From Pirellula sp. (GTDB lineage Bacteria > Planctomycetota > Planctomycetia > Pirellulales > Pirellulaceae): a DNA stretch of 64,000 nucleotides. Below are positions 36,767 to 45,100 of the stretch, piece by piece. Location: positions 1 through 64,000 of the forward strand of contig JAIPFP010000001.1 of assembly GCA_021736575.1 (NCBI GenBank). Reading direction: 5' to 3'. The stretch's first letter is position 1; the number at the start of each line of letters is the position of its first letter. The notes under the pieces are model-generated. The model searched no databases and was not told the DNA's origin. It saw only the letters and a list, made by a program, of their open reading frames with translations. Position numbers and translations under genes: made by a program.

Positions 36767-37026
36767 AGTAGGTCAAGTGTCCCCAGTTGTTTGATCGAGT
36801 CCCGCAATCGACTAACAATCACTTCACCAGCGTTCACGCCATGGCTTTTGGTTGCAGCCTCCCAAGCGTCCGGTTGCGATTCCTGGAGCCAGTCAATTAC
36901 TTCGTCAGGAAACAGCGCCCGAGCTCGATCGTATCGGCTAGCATCGCCATCGGCATAGAGCCAACCGTGGTTCACAAGGTGCTCGCAGATGGCGTTTTCG
37001 AAGTTGATTTCGGTGTGGATGGTCAT
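36763..37026 (-). pseudogene. hsdR: Type I restriction endonuclease subunit R, N-terminal fragment only
   Basis: 87 residues (MTIHTEINFENAICEHLVNHGW, YDRARALFPDEVIDWLQ, DAWEAATKSHG, SRLRDSIKQLGTLDLL) match the very start of type I R subunits, which run to ~1,000 residues with nuclease and helicase domains. Here a stop follows at the point where family members continue RHGIELLG. The catalytic PD-(D/E)XK site and helicase are absent, so no restriction activity is possible. The start overlaps the AlbA_2 gene remnant, keeping the operon coupling. Confidence 0.8.
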
Positions 37027-37915
37027 TGAGATTTGGAAGGCTTTTTGTATCGATATTTTTGGTTAGGGTCTGTTGGTTTATCTGGGATAGTAAGCTGGAC
37101 TAAGTCTCCTCGAAGTAGGTCTGCCATGTAGTTTGACCGAACATACTCTTGGTTCCGACCAACAAACCCCGCAACCTCACTAATGCTTAAATCCTTCCAT
37201 TTCAGCGGGGCGACAATTGCATCTAAGATAGCCCCCGGTTTAGATTTTCCACCCAAAGCATTGAGAATTTTCGATAACTCTGGAGGAACCAGGTCCCCAG
37301 GTTTGCCCCCAAGCTCCCCTGATTGACGCTCGTCGAGCTCCCTAGGTTTGCCGTCGAGCTCCCTAGGTTTGCTGTCGAGCTCCCTAGGTTTGCTGTCGAG
37401 CTCCCTAGGTTTGCTGTCGAGCTCCCTAGGTTTGGAAGTGGAAACGTCTGCCGTGGGGGCGATCGGCCAGTTCTCTAGGGCTTGAGAAGTAATGACATAG
37501 TAGGTAGCAGAACCTCTCCCCTTTTTGTCAAGAAGCCCACAATCGCATAGTTTTTTAAGTTGCTTACTTGCCGTGAGCGTATCCACATGTCGGTTGATAT
37601 CGCGATAAGTTGAATTGTTTATCGCGCCCACTTCCCGAGCCGAGATCATCGCTTTCATTTCTTCTTCATTGAGATTGTGGGACTCGAATGATTTGAGCCA
37701 TGTAAGATCTTCGGGACTGAGAAAATGGTGGAAAAGCAATCATCGGTTGGTTCGACACCGAGGATAAGATATCCGCCGCCAAGGCATGGCTCGTTTGCAA
37801 ATGCAAAAACCGTTTCCAGTGCGGAAGTACCGAATGAGCTTCCGGCCTTAGCCTCGATGGATACATTTTCGTCGAGTGCGTTTAGCTCCTCGATCAATTG
37901 ATCCGCAGTTTTCAT
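37023..37915 (-). pseudogene. AlbA_2 (Schlafen-type) DNA-binding protein, disrupted by deletion/frameshift
   Basis: Two frames together represent one gene. The first (37915-37655) reads [25 protein letters not shown], then FAFANEPCLGGGYLILGVEP, the N-terminus of AlbA_2/Schlafen-domain proteins found in type I restriction operons. It runs out of frame near 37,740, after which a second frame ending at 37023 gives the C-terminal helix-turn-helix part (LSPEDLTWLKSFE, DINRHVDTLTASKQLKKL, GSATYYV). The central several hundred residues are missing. The second half also holds a five-copy KPRELD repeat. The second frame could still be translated alone as ~238 residues from TTG 37739. Confidence 0.75.
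37332..37436 (-). repeat. 21-bp tandem repeat, five units, encoding KPRELD
   Basis: Five consecutive 21-bp units (GTCGAGCTCCCTAGGTTTGCT on the plus strand; first and last differ by one or two bases). Read on the minus strand they encode SKPRELD repeated, in frame, in the AlbA_2 remnant. Near-identity of the units indicates recent slippage expansion. Confidence 0.92.
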
Positions 37916-39144
37916 GCTGACTCCTTTTCAACAAATTCACGAACGTCGATCTTGCCGGTGACGGCTGCGGAGATCAGGGCGGTCCGGCGTTCTTGCAGCA
38001 GCTCGATCCCACGCTCAGCTTCAGAAGTTAGGGCGTCCAACGCGGCGGTAGCTTCGTCGAGATAGTTAGTGCCTGCTACTTTCTTTGAACTCAGTGTGCC
38101 ATTGAGGACGATGCCGAAGCGGCTGCCGCCGTCTTTTGCGGGACGCATCTTCGATATGAGATGCATGAGGAACAATAGCGAACCGTCGCTGACTCGGGGC
38201 AGACCGGGACCAAAGCGACCGTTGAAACCTTGCTGCTCGTACTCCTTGCGAATGAAGGCTTCGATCTTCTTCCATTCCACGCCGAACGGTGGATTGGACA
38301 GCATGTAGTCGAAGAATTTTCCGATGAACCCATCGTTCGACAAGGTGTTGCCCAGAATAATGTTGCCGATGTCATGCCCTTTGATCAGCATGTCCGCTTT
38401 ACAGATCGCGTACGATTCCGGGTTGAGCTCCTGTCCGAACATCACGAGCCGAGCACCCGGGTTCATTTCTCCAAGATGCTCTTCCGCGACGGACAACATG
38501 CCGGCGGTCGCGACGGTTGGATCGTAAAGGGATCGGACAACTCCCGGCTTGCTCAGAATGTCGCTATCCTCCACGAACAGCAAATCCACCATGAGGCGGA
38601 TGACTTCGCGCGGCGACATGTGCTCGCCGGCTGTTTCGTTGGATAGTTCAGCAAACTTGCGAATGAGTTCCTCGAAGACGGTACCCATCTGAGTATTGCT
38701 GACGACTTTGGGTTGCAGGTCGATATTGGCGAACTTTTCCGATACCAAGTACAGCAAACCCGCCTTGGAAAGTCGGTCGACTTGAGTGTAGAAGTCGAAG
38801 CATTCAAAAATATCTTTTACGGATGGGGAAAAGCCTTGGACATAGGCGAACAGGTTTTCCTTGATGTGATCTTGGTCCCCCATTAGTTTCTTCATGTCTA
38901 GGGGCGAGGTGTTATAGAACAGAAGCCCGGATTTCCTGAGCAGGAACGGTTCTGGGGTAACGCCGGCAGCGGACCGCTTCTCGAGTTCCTTCAATACCGC
39001 TTCTTTGGTCCCATCGAGCACGCAATCCAAACGCCTTAGGACCGTGAATGGCAGAATGACCTTGCCGTACTCGGATTGCTTGTAGTCACCACGCAGGAGA
39101 TCGGCAACGGACCAAATGAAGGACGAAAGGTTGGGTTGATTCAT
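37912..39144 (-). pseudogene. hsdM: Type I methyltransferase HsdM truncated and fused to HsdS C-terminus
   Basis: A 410-residue frame starting at [11 protein letters not shown] (39144). Residues 1-349 are the HsdM subunit: N-terminal helical domain, then [17 protein letters not shown], the AdoMet site region, the catalytic NPPFG at 284-288, and [17 protein letters not shown]. At residue ~349 (GIVLNG, near position 38,097) it switches to the last ~60 residues of an HsdS specificity subunit ([37 protein letters not shown]). The target-recognition domains are gone. Motif I reads [10 protein letters not shown] where functional relatives have DPTAGTGGML, so both key glycines are lost. Modification activity is very unlikely. 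Confidence 0.85.
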
Positions 39145-39576
39145 CGAGATTCCAGGCAAGTGGCAAGTGAAGAATGCGTAGTATACTTGATTCCTGAAAC
39201 TTGCAGACGTGTCTGGCAAATCAATCGTGGGAGTCGTGTTCAGCGCAACGAAGAGGTTTGCGAGGGAAGCGTCCCTACTGCCATCCAGAACTGCTGCCGG
39301 GGCTTCTCGAACAAGGGATTAATTCCGGCTAACTTCTTAAGCCCCAAAACAGAGATCGGGCAAGCGCTCAAAGGCGAGCCCACGTACGGCCCAAGTACGA
39401 GGCTTTTCGATTGCCGGCCGGCTCTTGCGAACGGAATCAATCGCGACCTTTAAAAACGTGGTTTTTCATGCCCAGACGGCCCGCCTCCGCACCTGGGAAC
39501 GAATGCCCGTGTCTGCCGAGAGTCAGCTTGATGTCAAAATGCCGCATAACAGATTGAACCGACTTCGTTCTTCGTT

Positions 39577-39597
39577 GGACGACGCTCCGCGTCGTCC
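39577..39597. repeat. Palindromic repeat family 2, copy 2
   Basis: GGACGACGC-TCC-GCGTCGTCC, perfect 9-bp arms; the loop is the complement of that in copies 1 and 3, i.e. opposite orientation. Confidence 0.75.
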
Positions 39598-39645
39598 TCA
39601 TCCAGTTATCGATTCATCATCATTCGGTTTACAGTGATTATCTCC

Positions 39646-39666
39646 GTACGACGCGGAGCGTCGTAC
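39646..39666. repeat. Palindromic repeat family 2, copy 3
   Basis: GTACGACGC-GGA-GCGTCGTAC, perfect 9-bp arms, 49 bp after copy 2 and in opposite orientation. It lies 18 bp beyond the stop of the Fur-family gene and might serve as the end of that long operon's transcript. Confidence 0.75.
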
Positions 39667-39683
39667 AACGAAAGTGCGCGTTG

Positions 39684-40124
39684 TTACAACGGTTCGCAAG
39701 TCATGCAATGTCCCTTGACTAATATCTCGCTAATGCGAGCGATGTTAAGAGTCTTTTTCTGATTCGCGTCCGGCAGTTCAAGTCCCTCCATGCACGAGAC
39801 CACTCCGCAATCGACACAAACGAAATGCGGGTGACTGCTCCGGTCGTGCGATGGGTCTCTAATTTCAAACCGCCACACGTGATCGCCTAACTCCGTACGG
39901 CTTACCAATTCGGCGTCGGTTAAGTCCGTTAAATTCCGAAACACGGTCGCCTTATCAAAACCTAGCGGAACCAGTCGATCCGAAAGCTCTGCGTGCGTCT
40001 GCGGCTTGCTCCCTTTTTGAAGAGCGATCAAAACAGATATACGGGCTGGCGTGCTTCGCAGTCCAGCACCACGCAGAATTTCGCGTGCTTTTTCGATCTC
40101 ACCCGTGTCCGATTTCTTACTCAT
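39684..40124 (-). CDS. Fur-family transcriptional regulator
   Basis: 146 residues from ATG 40124. The winged-helix DNA-binding part is STPARISVLIALQ...FDKATVFRNLTDLTDAELV; the dimer/metal part contains HPHFVCVDCG with His98, His100, Cys103, Cys106 and a second pair HCMTC with Cys140, Cys143, giving a complete structural Zn site. Fur proteins repress metal-uptake or peroxide genes with a metal corepressor; subtype (Fur, Zur, PerR) is not decided here. It overlaps the receiver-domain gene by 8 bp and is the last gene of an eight-gene operon with ExbB/ExbD, suggesting metal control of that system. Confidence 0.9.
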   Translation of the reverse strand: MSKKSDTGEIEKAREILRGAGLRSTPARISVLIALQKGSKPQTHAELSDRLVPLGFDKATVFRNLTDLTDAELVSRTELGDHVWRFEIRDPSHDRSSHPHFVCVDCGVVSCMEGLELPDANQKKTLNIARISEILVKGHCMTCEPL

Positions 40125-40506
40125 TTGAAGATCTCTTCTCCAGAAAACGCGACAGTCGCTCATCCGTTAACGGTTTCGAATACTCTAACTTCCCGAATCC
40201 GTATTCGGCTCCCTCGGCCATCGCCGCCTGCTGTTGCTCTGGATAGTTCGTGATAATCATTACCGGTATCTGCTTGTACTCGTCGCTGCGCTTTAGGTGC
40301 CTAAGGATTTCCACACCATCCGTGTAGTCGATGTCGAGCTTGCGGTTGATTAGGATCAAATCAACCGGCTCTTGACCGAGTAATTCCATTGTATCCTTTA
40401 ATTCGTGCGCTCTTAAGACAGACACGTCATAACCACGAGTCAGCATCCTTTTGAGAGCGCTGTGGTCTGGATCACAATTTCCTACGTCCAATACTGTTTT
40501 TGTCAT
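40117..40506 (-). CDS. Receiver-domain protein lacking the phosphoacceptor Asp
   Basis: A 129-residue single-domain response-regulator fold. Acidic pocket residues are present (Asp12/Asp14), as are Thr86 (VMIITNYPE) and the conserved Lys before Pro (SKPL, Lys111). The position of the phosphorylated Asp is Asn54 (LILINRKLD instead of LILxD). It is therefore predicted to be a non-phosphorylatable pseudo-receiver that may act constitutively or bind another ligand. No histidine kinase or output domain is linked. It overlaps both neighbours by 4-8 bases. Confidence 0.8.
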   Translation of the reverse strand: MTKTVLDVGNCDPDHSALKRMLTRGYDVSVLRAHELKDTMELLGQEPVDLILINRKLDIDYTDGVEILRHLKRSDEYKQIPVMIITNYPEQQQAAMAEGAEYGFGKLEYSKPLTDERLSRFLEKRSSNE

Positions 40507-42737
40507 TTTGCTTGGTTGAGTTGGATTTCTAAGTCACGTACCAACGTGTCTTGTAGATACTTCTGCATCATCTGACGTGTGGTATCGACCATCTTGTCGA
40601 TGCGTTTTACCACTCCTGACGGGACCACTCCCTGGTCCGTCGAAAGTGCTCGTCGTTGAATGCCTTCGATTTGCTCCGACATCTTGTCATACGATTTTAC
40701 CCGTTTCAATTCGTCGAGCAAACGTTCCGCCACGTCCAGTTGATTGGCCTTGATTTTCTGTTTGATCCGAGACTCAAGGATTCTACGGCGAACAACTAAG
40801 TCGAGCACTTCTCCTTGCAGTCCCTTCAAAAACGCTTCCGTCTCCAACCTGCGTCGATCGTCCGGAAGATCGGCTTGGTCAACCGACTTGAGACCAGTCA
40901 CGATCGGCAACCTGGCTAAGAGCGTGTCGCCGTTCTTGATGTAATAAAGATACAGCGGAACATTCAACTGGATCGATCCTCGTAGCTTGGGTGGAGTCAC
41001 ATCCGGCTTTGGTTCGGCGGGCACTGCGTCTGGAGCAGCATTTTCACCCTCCTCAGATTTTTTCTTTTCCTCCGTTGCGGTTGGGGTGCTTGCAGAACTT
41101 TGCGGTTTTACTAAGTCCGCTTTTTCAATCCGTTTATACGCGGGCGGGTCAACCGGTGACGCTGCAAACTTACGCGCATTCGCGATTGCGATCGTCTTAC
41201 TGTCGCTGGGTGGGTCGTAAAGAATGGTCGGCAGATCTTGCGTCAAGAGCGGCAACACACCGCGCCAATCGGTCCGCCCCTCCATCTTGAGATCTTCCGT
41301 TCCCGGCGTTCGAAGATAAATCTCGGCACCTGGAACAGCGCTACCAGGGCTTCGCTGAATACCCAGCTTCAAATCGGACGACACATGGCTTGGTTTGACT
41401 TTCAGGCCGATTCGTTGAGTGCGACGGTTTTTCGCCGCCGCGAGCGCACCCCGACTGGCTGTGAAAATGGCGCCATACAATCGCGAGATATCGTCAATTT
41501 TTTCGGTGACCGCGATAAAAGTGTAGGGAATGGTCTGGAGCAATGTTGGATTCCCATTCGAATCGTCACGTCGCACAACAGGTAAAATAACGTCTCCCAG
41601 GCCGATGCGAATGGGATGATCCTCTTTGGTCAAAAGTCCCGCAGCTCTTACTCGCAACACCGCAGTTTTGAAATCGGTCTCTTCGATTCGAACGACCGGC
41701 GAAAACGTGTCGCGAGCAAGCTGAGCGATCGCACGCGGGATCTCACTGGAATAGATGACGTCCATTGAGGCAATCTCCCCCATTCGTCTCACAAAGGAAT
41801 CAAGCTCTTTCACTTGGATGCGAATCGACTCCCCCACCTTTTCCACCGAAGCCATAAATATTTTGTCATTGTTTCGCAGCAACGATTCCGGTTGCCACGG
41901 AAGTCGCGTTGGAATTTGCCTCGCAACCTTTTTGAATTTATCCAGATCCATTTTTTGGACGATAGCGGCAACGGTTTCGCCTGAGTCCAGTTCCGCTTGC
42001 AATTTTTCGTTGCTACCGTCAAAAATGTTGACAATGGATTTGAAATCCGACCACTGCTTCTTGTCCAGGTAAGGGACGATGTCGCGTTGCAATGCCGAGT
42101 ACTGCAATGGCTGAATCGCAATACTCTTCATCCGCTGAATCGCCGACTCCAACGTTCGGACGCTTTGCAGGCTTGCCGCCCGAGCTTCCAAATCGGCGAT
42201 TTCTTCCAGCTCTTGTTTGCTTGGCTTTTTCTTTGGGTCCTTTGCAACTTCCTCGCGTTTTGGCGGTGGCGGATTCATCTTGAGAAAGGCCTGTTTGGCT
42301 TCTTCCGATTTGCCTACAACCAGAATCAACTCGCGGGATAGAAGTTGTTCGACAGTCAACTCATCAAGACGATACAGCACCGAACCAAACAAGGCGTCCG
42401 GCGTCGACTCAACGTTGATCGTCCAAGTGGCTCCAAAATGAATCTCGGCAAGCTCCTCAATTTTTCGGTGCATTTCATTTTGCGACTCTTCACTGAGCGA
42501 CAAACTGGGTGAAATGCTGAGCCAGACTTTGACTTTGTAAGGCGAGTACTCCCAAATCTCTTGCCCGACCGACATCGAGCAGAATGGAGCAAACAGAACT
42601 GCGACAACGAGTAACACAACGATGCAACATGAACGCAAAGCAATTTTTCCACCGATTGCAATCGCATGTAGAGCTTGGAAACGAGGGGACGCAACGGTAT
42701 TGTCATTTCGCGATAATGAGTGAAGGAATGAAATCAT
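40503..42737 (-). CDS. Exported 744-residue protein of unknown function
   Basis: The N-terminus has a long positively charged start then a hydrophobic segment (CCIVVLLVVAVLFAPFCSMS), a signal peptide or anchor. The mature protein has a mixed alpha/beta domain (YKVKVWLSISPSL, LILVVGKSEEAKQAF), a helical Pro/Lys-rich stretch near 160-185, a beta-rich middle, a low-complexity linker (SASTPTATEEKKKSEEGEN) near 545, and a C-terminal coiled coil ending in LEIQLNQAK. I recognise no family. It is coupled by ATGA overlaps to the SBP gene before and the receiver gene after, so it most likely acts with the ExbBD/PQQ system. Confidence 0.85.
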   Translation of the reverse strand: MISFLHSLSRNDNTVASPRFQALHAIAIGGKIALRSCCIVVLLVVAVLFAPFCSMSVGQEIWEYSPYKVKVWLSISPSLSLSEESQNEMHRKIEELAEIHFGATWTINVESTPDALFGSVLYRLDELTVEQLLSRELILVVGKSEEAKQAFLKMNPPPPKREEVAKDPKKKPSKQELEEIADLEARAASLQSVRTLESAIQRMKSIAIQPLQYSALQRDIVPYLDKKQWSDFKSIVNIFDGSNEKLQAELDSGETVAAIVQKMDLDKFKKVARQIPTRLPWQPESLLRNNDKIFMASVEKVGESIRIQVKELDSFVRRMGEIASMDVIYSSEIPRAIAQLARDTFSPVVRIEETDFKTAVLRVRAAGLLTKEDHPIRIGLGDVILPVVRRDDSNGNPTLLQTIPYTFIAVTEKIDDISRLYGAIFTASRGALAAAKNRRTQRIGLKVKPSHVSSDLKLGIQRSPGSAVPGAEIYLRTPGTEDLKMEGRTDWRGVLPLLTQDLPTILYDPPSDSKTIAIANARKFAASPVDPPAYKRIEKADLVKPQSSASTPTATEEKKKSEEGENAAPDAVPAEPKPDVTPPKLRGSIQLNVPLYLYYIKNGDTLLARLPIVTGLKSVDQADLPDDRRRLETEAFLKGLQGEVLDLVVRRRILESRIKQKIKANQLDVAERLLDELKRVKSYDKMSEQIEGIQRRALSTDQGVVPSGVVKRIDKMVDTTRQMMQKYLQDTLVRDLEIQLNQAK

Positions 42738-45100
42738 TTAAATTGATACCTCCACTTTTGAACATCCTGGTACAAGCCGTTTGGTTTCTTCGAGACACCG
42801 GACACGTCGGTTCGATATGCGAACGTTTCGCCGACTTGCCAAAGGGGCAGGATCGGAAGATGAGCCGCCACCAGAGCGTGCAGGTCTTGGCATCCTTGAC
42901 GAACTTCACGCCAGTTTCTGGCGACGCTAAGTTTCCCAAGTTCTTGAACGATAAACTGACTGTTGGACTCGGCAGGCCCGCCTTTTCCAAAAAGCCGTTC
43001 CGCATCGGTTGCAGGCTCCCACATGGCGGCTGAGATGTAGATGAGATCAGCGGGCGATTCGTCTTTAGGTCCAGGCATTTTTTCGAGAACGACTAGCTCC
43101 GCCGGAACGTTGACCAGCTTCCACGCTTGCACGATCGCTTCACCCGCTACGCGAGCTGATTCGTAATCGGGCACACCCAATTTGAGAGTAGGAATCGGAG
43201 CTAGCTTCTCACCTTTTTTTTCCGCAATGGCCCTGAGCTTGGCTTGGGTCAGCAAGATCAGTATCTGAGCGGAACGCGGATCGTAAGCCACATTCTCGAT
43301 GCTATTATTGTAAGCATACGCGATGGGGTCAGAATCATTGGCGCCGGATGGAAACGGGCCACTGACAACTTTGCTCAGGCTCGTTGGTTTCCCTCCTAAT
43401 ATTTCACCGTTCAAGATGCCATCTCGGTTGATGGCGTAGAGCAGTGCCCGCCGAAACTCAGGCGCATCCAAATAAATGTTCGGTCGTTTTGGAACAAGCA
43501 TGTGGACCATTGGCAACGCGTACTCTTCGGTTGCAACCGTGCGAACGTTGCGAAGCTTTCTCACGTCAGCCGGAAACAACCGATCGATCATCTCGATTTC
43601 ACCTCGCACCAAATCCGCCATCGCTTTCTGCGGATCAGAATACAAGATTTCTTGTATTTCTCTTGGTTGATAGTCTACAGGTGGCTTGGTGTCAGCCCAC
43701 TCGAATCGCACAAGATTGGGTTCCATGCTTTTTATTTTGTAATATGCCGCAGCGGGTTGGGTGCTGGCTACCGAAGGAAGTTGCCATTGCAAGAAGGCCT
43801 GTGGCAACACGTGTGGTCTTCTCATCTTGAGCTTCAAACGCTCAGGACCGAATACCGAAACGGAATCGACGATCGCGGCCCAACCTGGCACATAACTGCT
43901 GTGTCCAACATAGGCTCGATTCAAGATGGCTTGCGAAATCGCGAGACTGTCGGGAACACCATCCTTGCCCGGATTTTGCACCATCAAATCCAACTCCGTT
44001 CGGTCGTCGCTGTGCTGAAACGATCCGAAACTGAATCGATACAATCCACCTTCGGGCCCTGTACTTCTAAGTTCGAACATCGGCCGCGATACCAATTGAC
44101 CCGTTCGAAACGAGGGCCAATCCGCTAGCGATGACGGGTCAGGCGTTTTGGATTGCTGAAAAACACCGACTCGAATCATGGGATAAGCACGAATGAGGTC
44201 GTTCAGGAACTGCTTGCCACCTTCAATCTCCGGTTCGATGTCGAGCATCTTGACCGCGAATTGCCTTGCTTTTGAAAAATCACCTTCCTCTTTGGCTTCC
44301 TCCGCCTTGGCTCGCAAGCCCGTGGCCATTTCAAGAAATTTACCCTTCCACTTTTCGACGACAGGCAAGGGATCCTTTTTGTAGTCTTTTTCCAACCGCA
44401 AAATCATGGCTTTGGCGGTCGATAAATCATTGGCGGTGAAGTACGATTCGACCAATTGACTTGAGACGTTGGATATCGCGTTGCGAATCTTGTCCTTGTC
44501 CTTGTCTTCCGGAAAAGACCTTTGGAATTCTTCGAGTACTGCCAACGCATGCGGCAATCGACGTTGGCCAGCCATGTCGATCGCACTCTGATACAAGAAG
44601 TCGCGACGCAGTTTTTGCAATCCGGGGGTCGATGGATAGTTGACCAACAAAAAGTTCAAATGCTCAAACGCTTCACCGAATTGCTTCTTTTCCAGCAGTT
44701 TGTTGGCTTGCTGAGCAATCAGTTGCTCATAAAGATAGATTGTTTCGATGTCCCTCCAGGCGATTTCGTAGATCCGATCCGGAAATACCGGAAAGGTGAC
44801 TTTGAATCGATCCGTTTCTTTGGGGGCGACAGGAATTTTTCGATCTGGGAAATCGATGGTATTGACTCGTACGCTTCGTCCCCCTGCCGCTTGTTTCAGC
44901 GTGATAATGTCGAACGGAATCTGTTCGTCGAGGATGGATCCAACAATACCAGCTTCCGCTAAAAGCTTGTCTTGTTGTGCACTGGCCGTTCGGCTGACCA
45001 ACAGCAAAATGAGGTTGCACAGAAGCCAAAACTGCATGCCTCGAATCTTGGAAATTCGAGCGGCCTGCGGAAATTTGAAATGATCACAACCCATCATCAT
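42734..45100 (-). CDS. TPR-containing extracellular solute-binding protein, family 5 like
   Basis: 788 residues with a signal peptide (FWLLCNLILLLVSRTASA). Residues ~120-290 are TPR-like helical repeats (FEHLNFLLVNYPS, LPHALAVLEEFQRSFPE). From ~300 the protein follows the SBP_bac_5 (OppA/NikA) fold: EFRRALLYAINRDGILNGEILGG is the best motif, with IASGxxAP replaced by TSLSKVVSGPFPSG, and LPILPLWQVGETFAYR near the end. Family 5 proteins bind peptides, nickel or sugars for ABC import, but no ABC permease is here and the TPR fusion is unusual, so a structural or signalling role is possible. Confidence 0.85.
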   Translation of the reverse strand: MMMGCDHFKFPQAARISKIRGMQFWLLCNLILLLVSRTASAQQDKLLAEAGIVGSILDEQIPFDIITLKQAAGGRSVRVNTIDFPDRKIPVAPKETDRFKVTFPVFPDRIYEIAWRDIETIYLYEQLIAQQANKLLEKKQFGEAFEHLNFLLVNYPSTPGLQKLRRDFLYQSAIDMAGQRRLPHALAVLEEFQRSFPEDKDKDKIRNAISNVSSQLVESYFTANDLSTAKAMILRLEKDYKKDPLPVVEKWKGKFLEMATGLRAKAEEAKEEGDFSKARQFAVKMLDIEPEIEGGKQFLNDLIRAYPMIRVGVFQQSKTPDPSSLADWPSFRTGQLVSRPMFELRSTGPEGGLYRFSFGSFQHSDDRTELDLMVQNPGKDGVPDSLAISQAILNRAYVGHSSYVPGWAAIVDSVSVFGPERLKLKMRRPHVLPQAFLQWQLPSVASTQPAAAYYKIKSMEPNLVRFEWADTKPPVDYQPREIQEILYSDPQKAMADLVRGEIEMIDRLFPADVRKLRNVRTVATEEYALPMVHMLVPKRPNIYLDAPEFRRALLYAINRDGILNGEILGGKPTSLSKVVSGPFPSGANDSDPIAYAYNNSIENVAYDPRSAQILILLTQAKLRAIAEKKGEKLAPIPTLKLGVPDYESARVAGEAIVQAWKLVNVPAELVVLEKMPGPKDESPADLIYISAAMWEPATDAERLFGKGGPAESNSQFIVQELGKLSVARNWREVRQGCQDLHALVAAHLPILPLWQVGETFAYRTDVSGVSKKPNGLYQDVQKWRYQFK

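Larger units (their letters stand above)
39225..39683. other. Gene-free stretch between hsdM remnant and fur-like gene
   Basis: About 460 bp without a supported gene. It contains two family 2 palindromes (39,577 and 39,646). The remainder may be degraded sequence from the island boundary. Confidence 0.6.
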
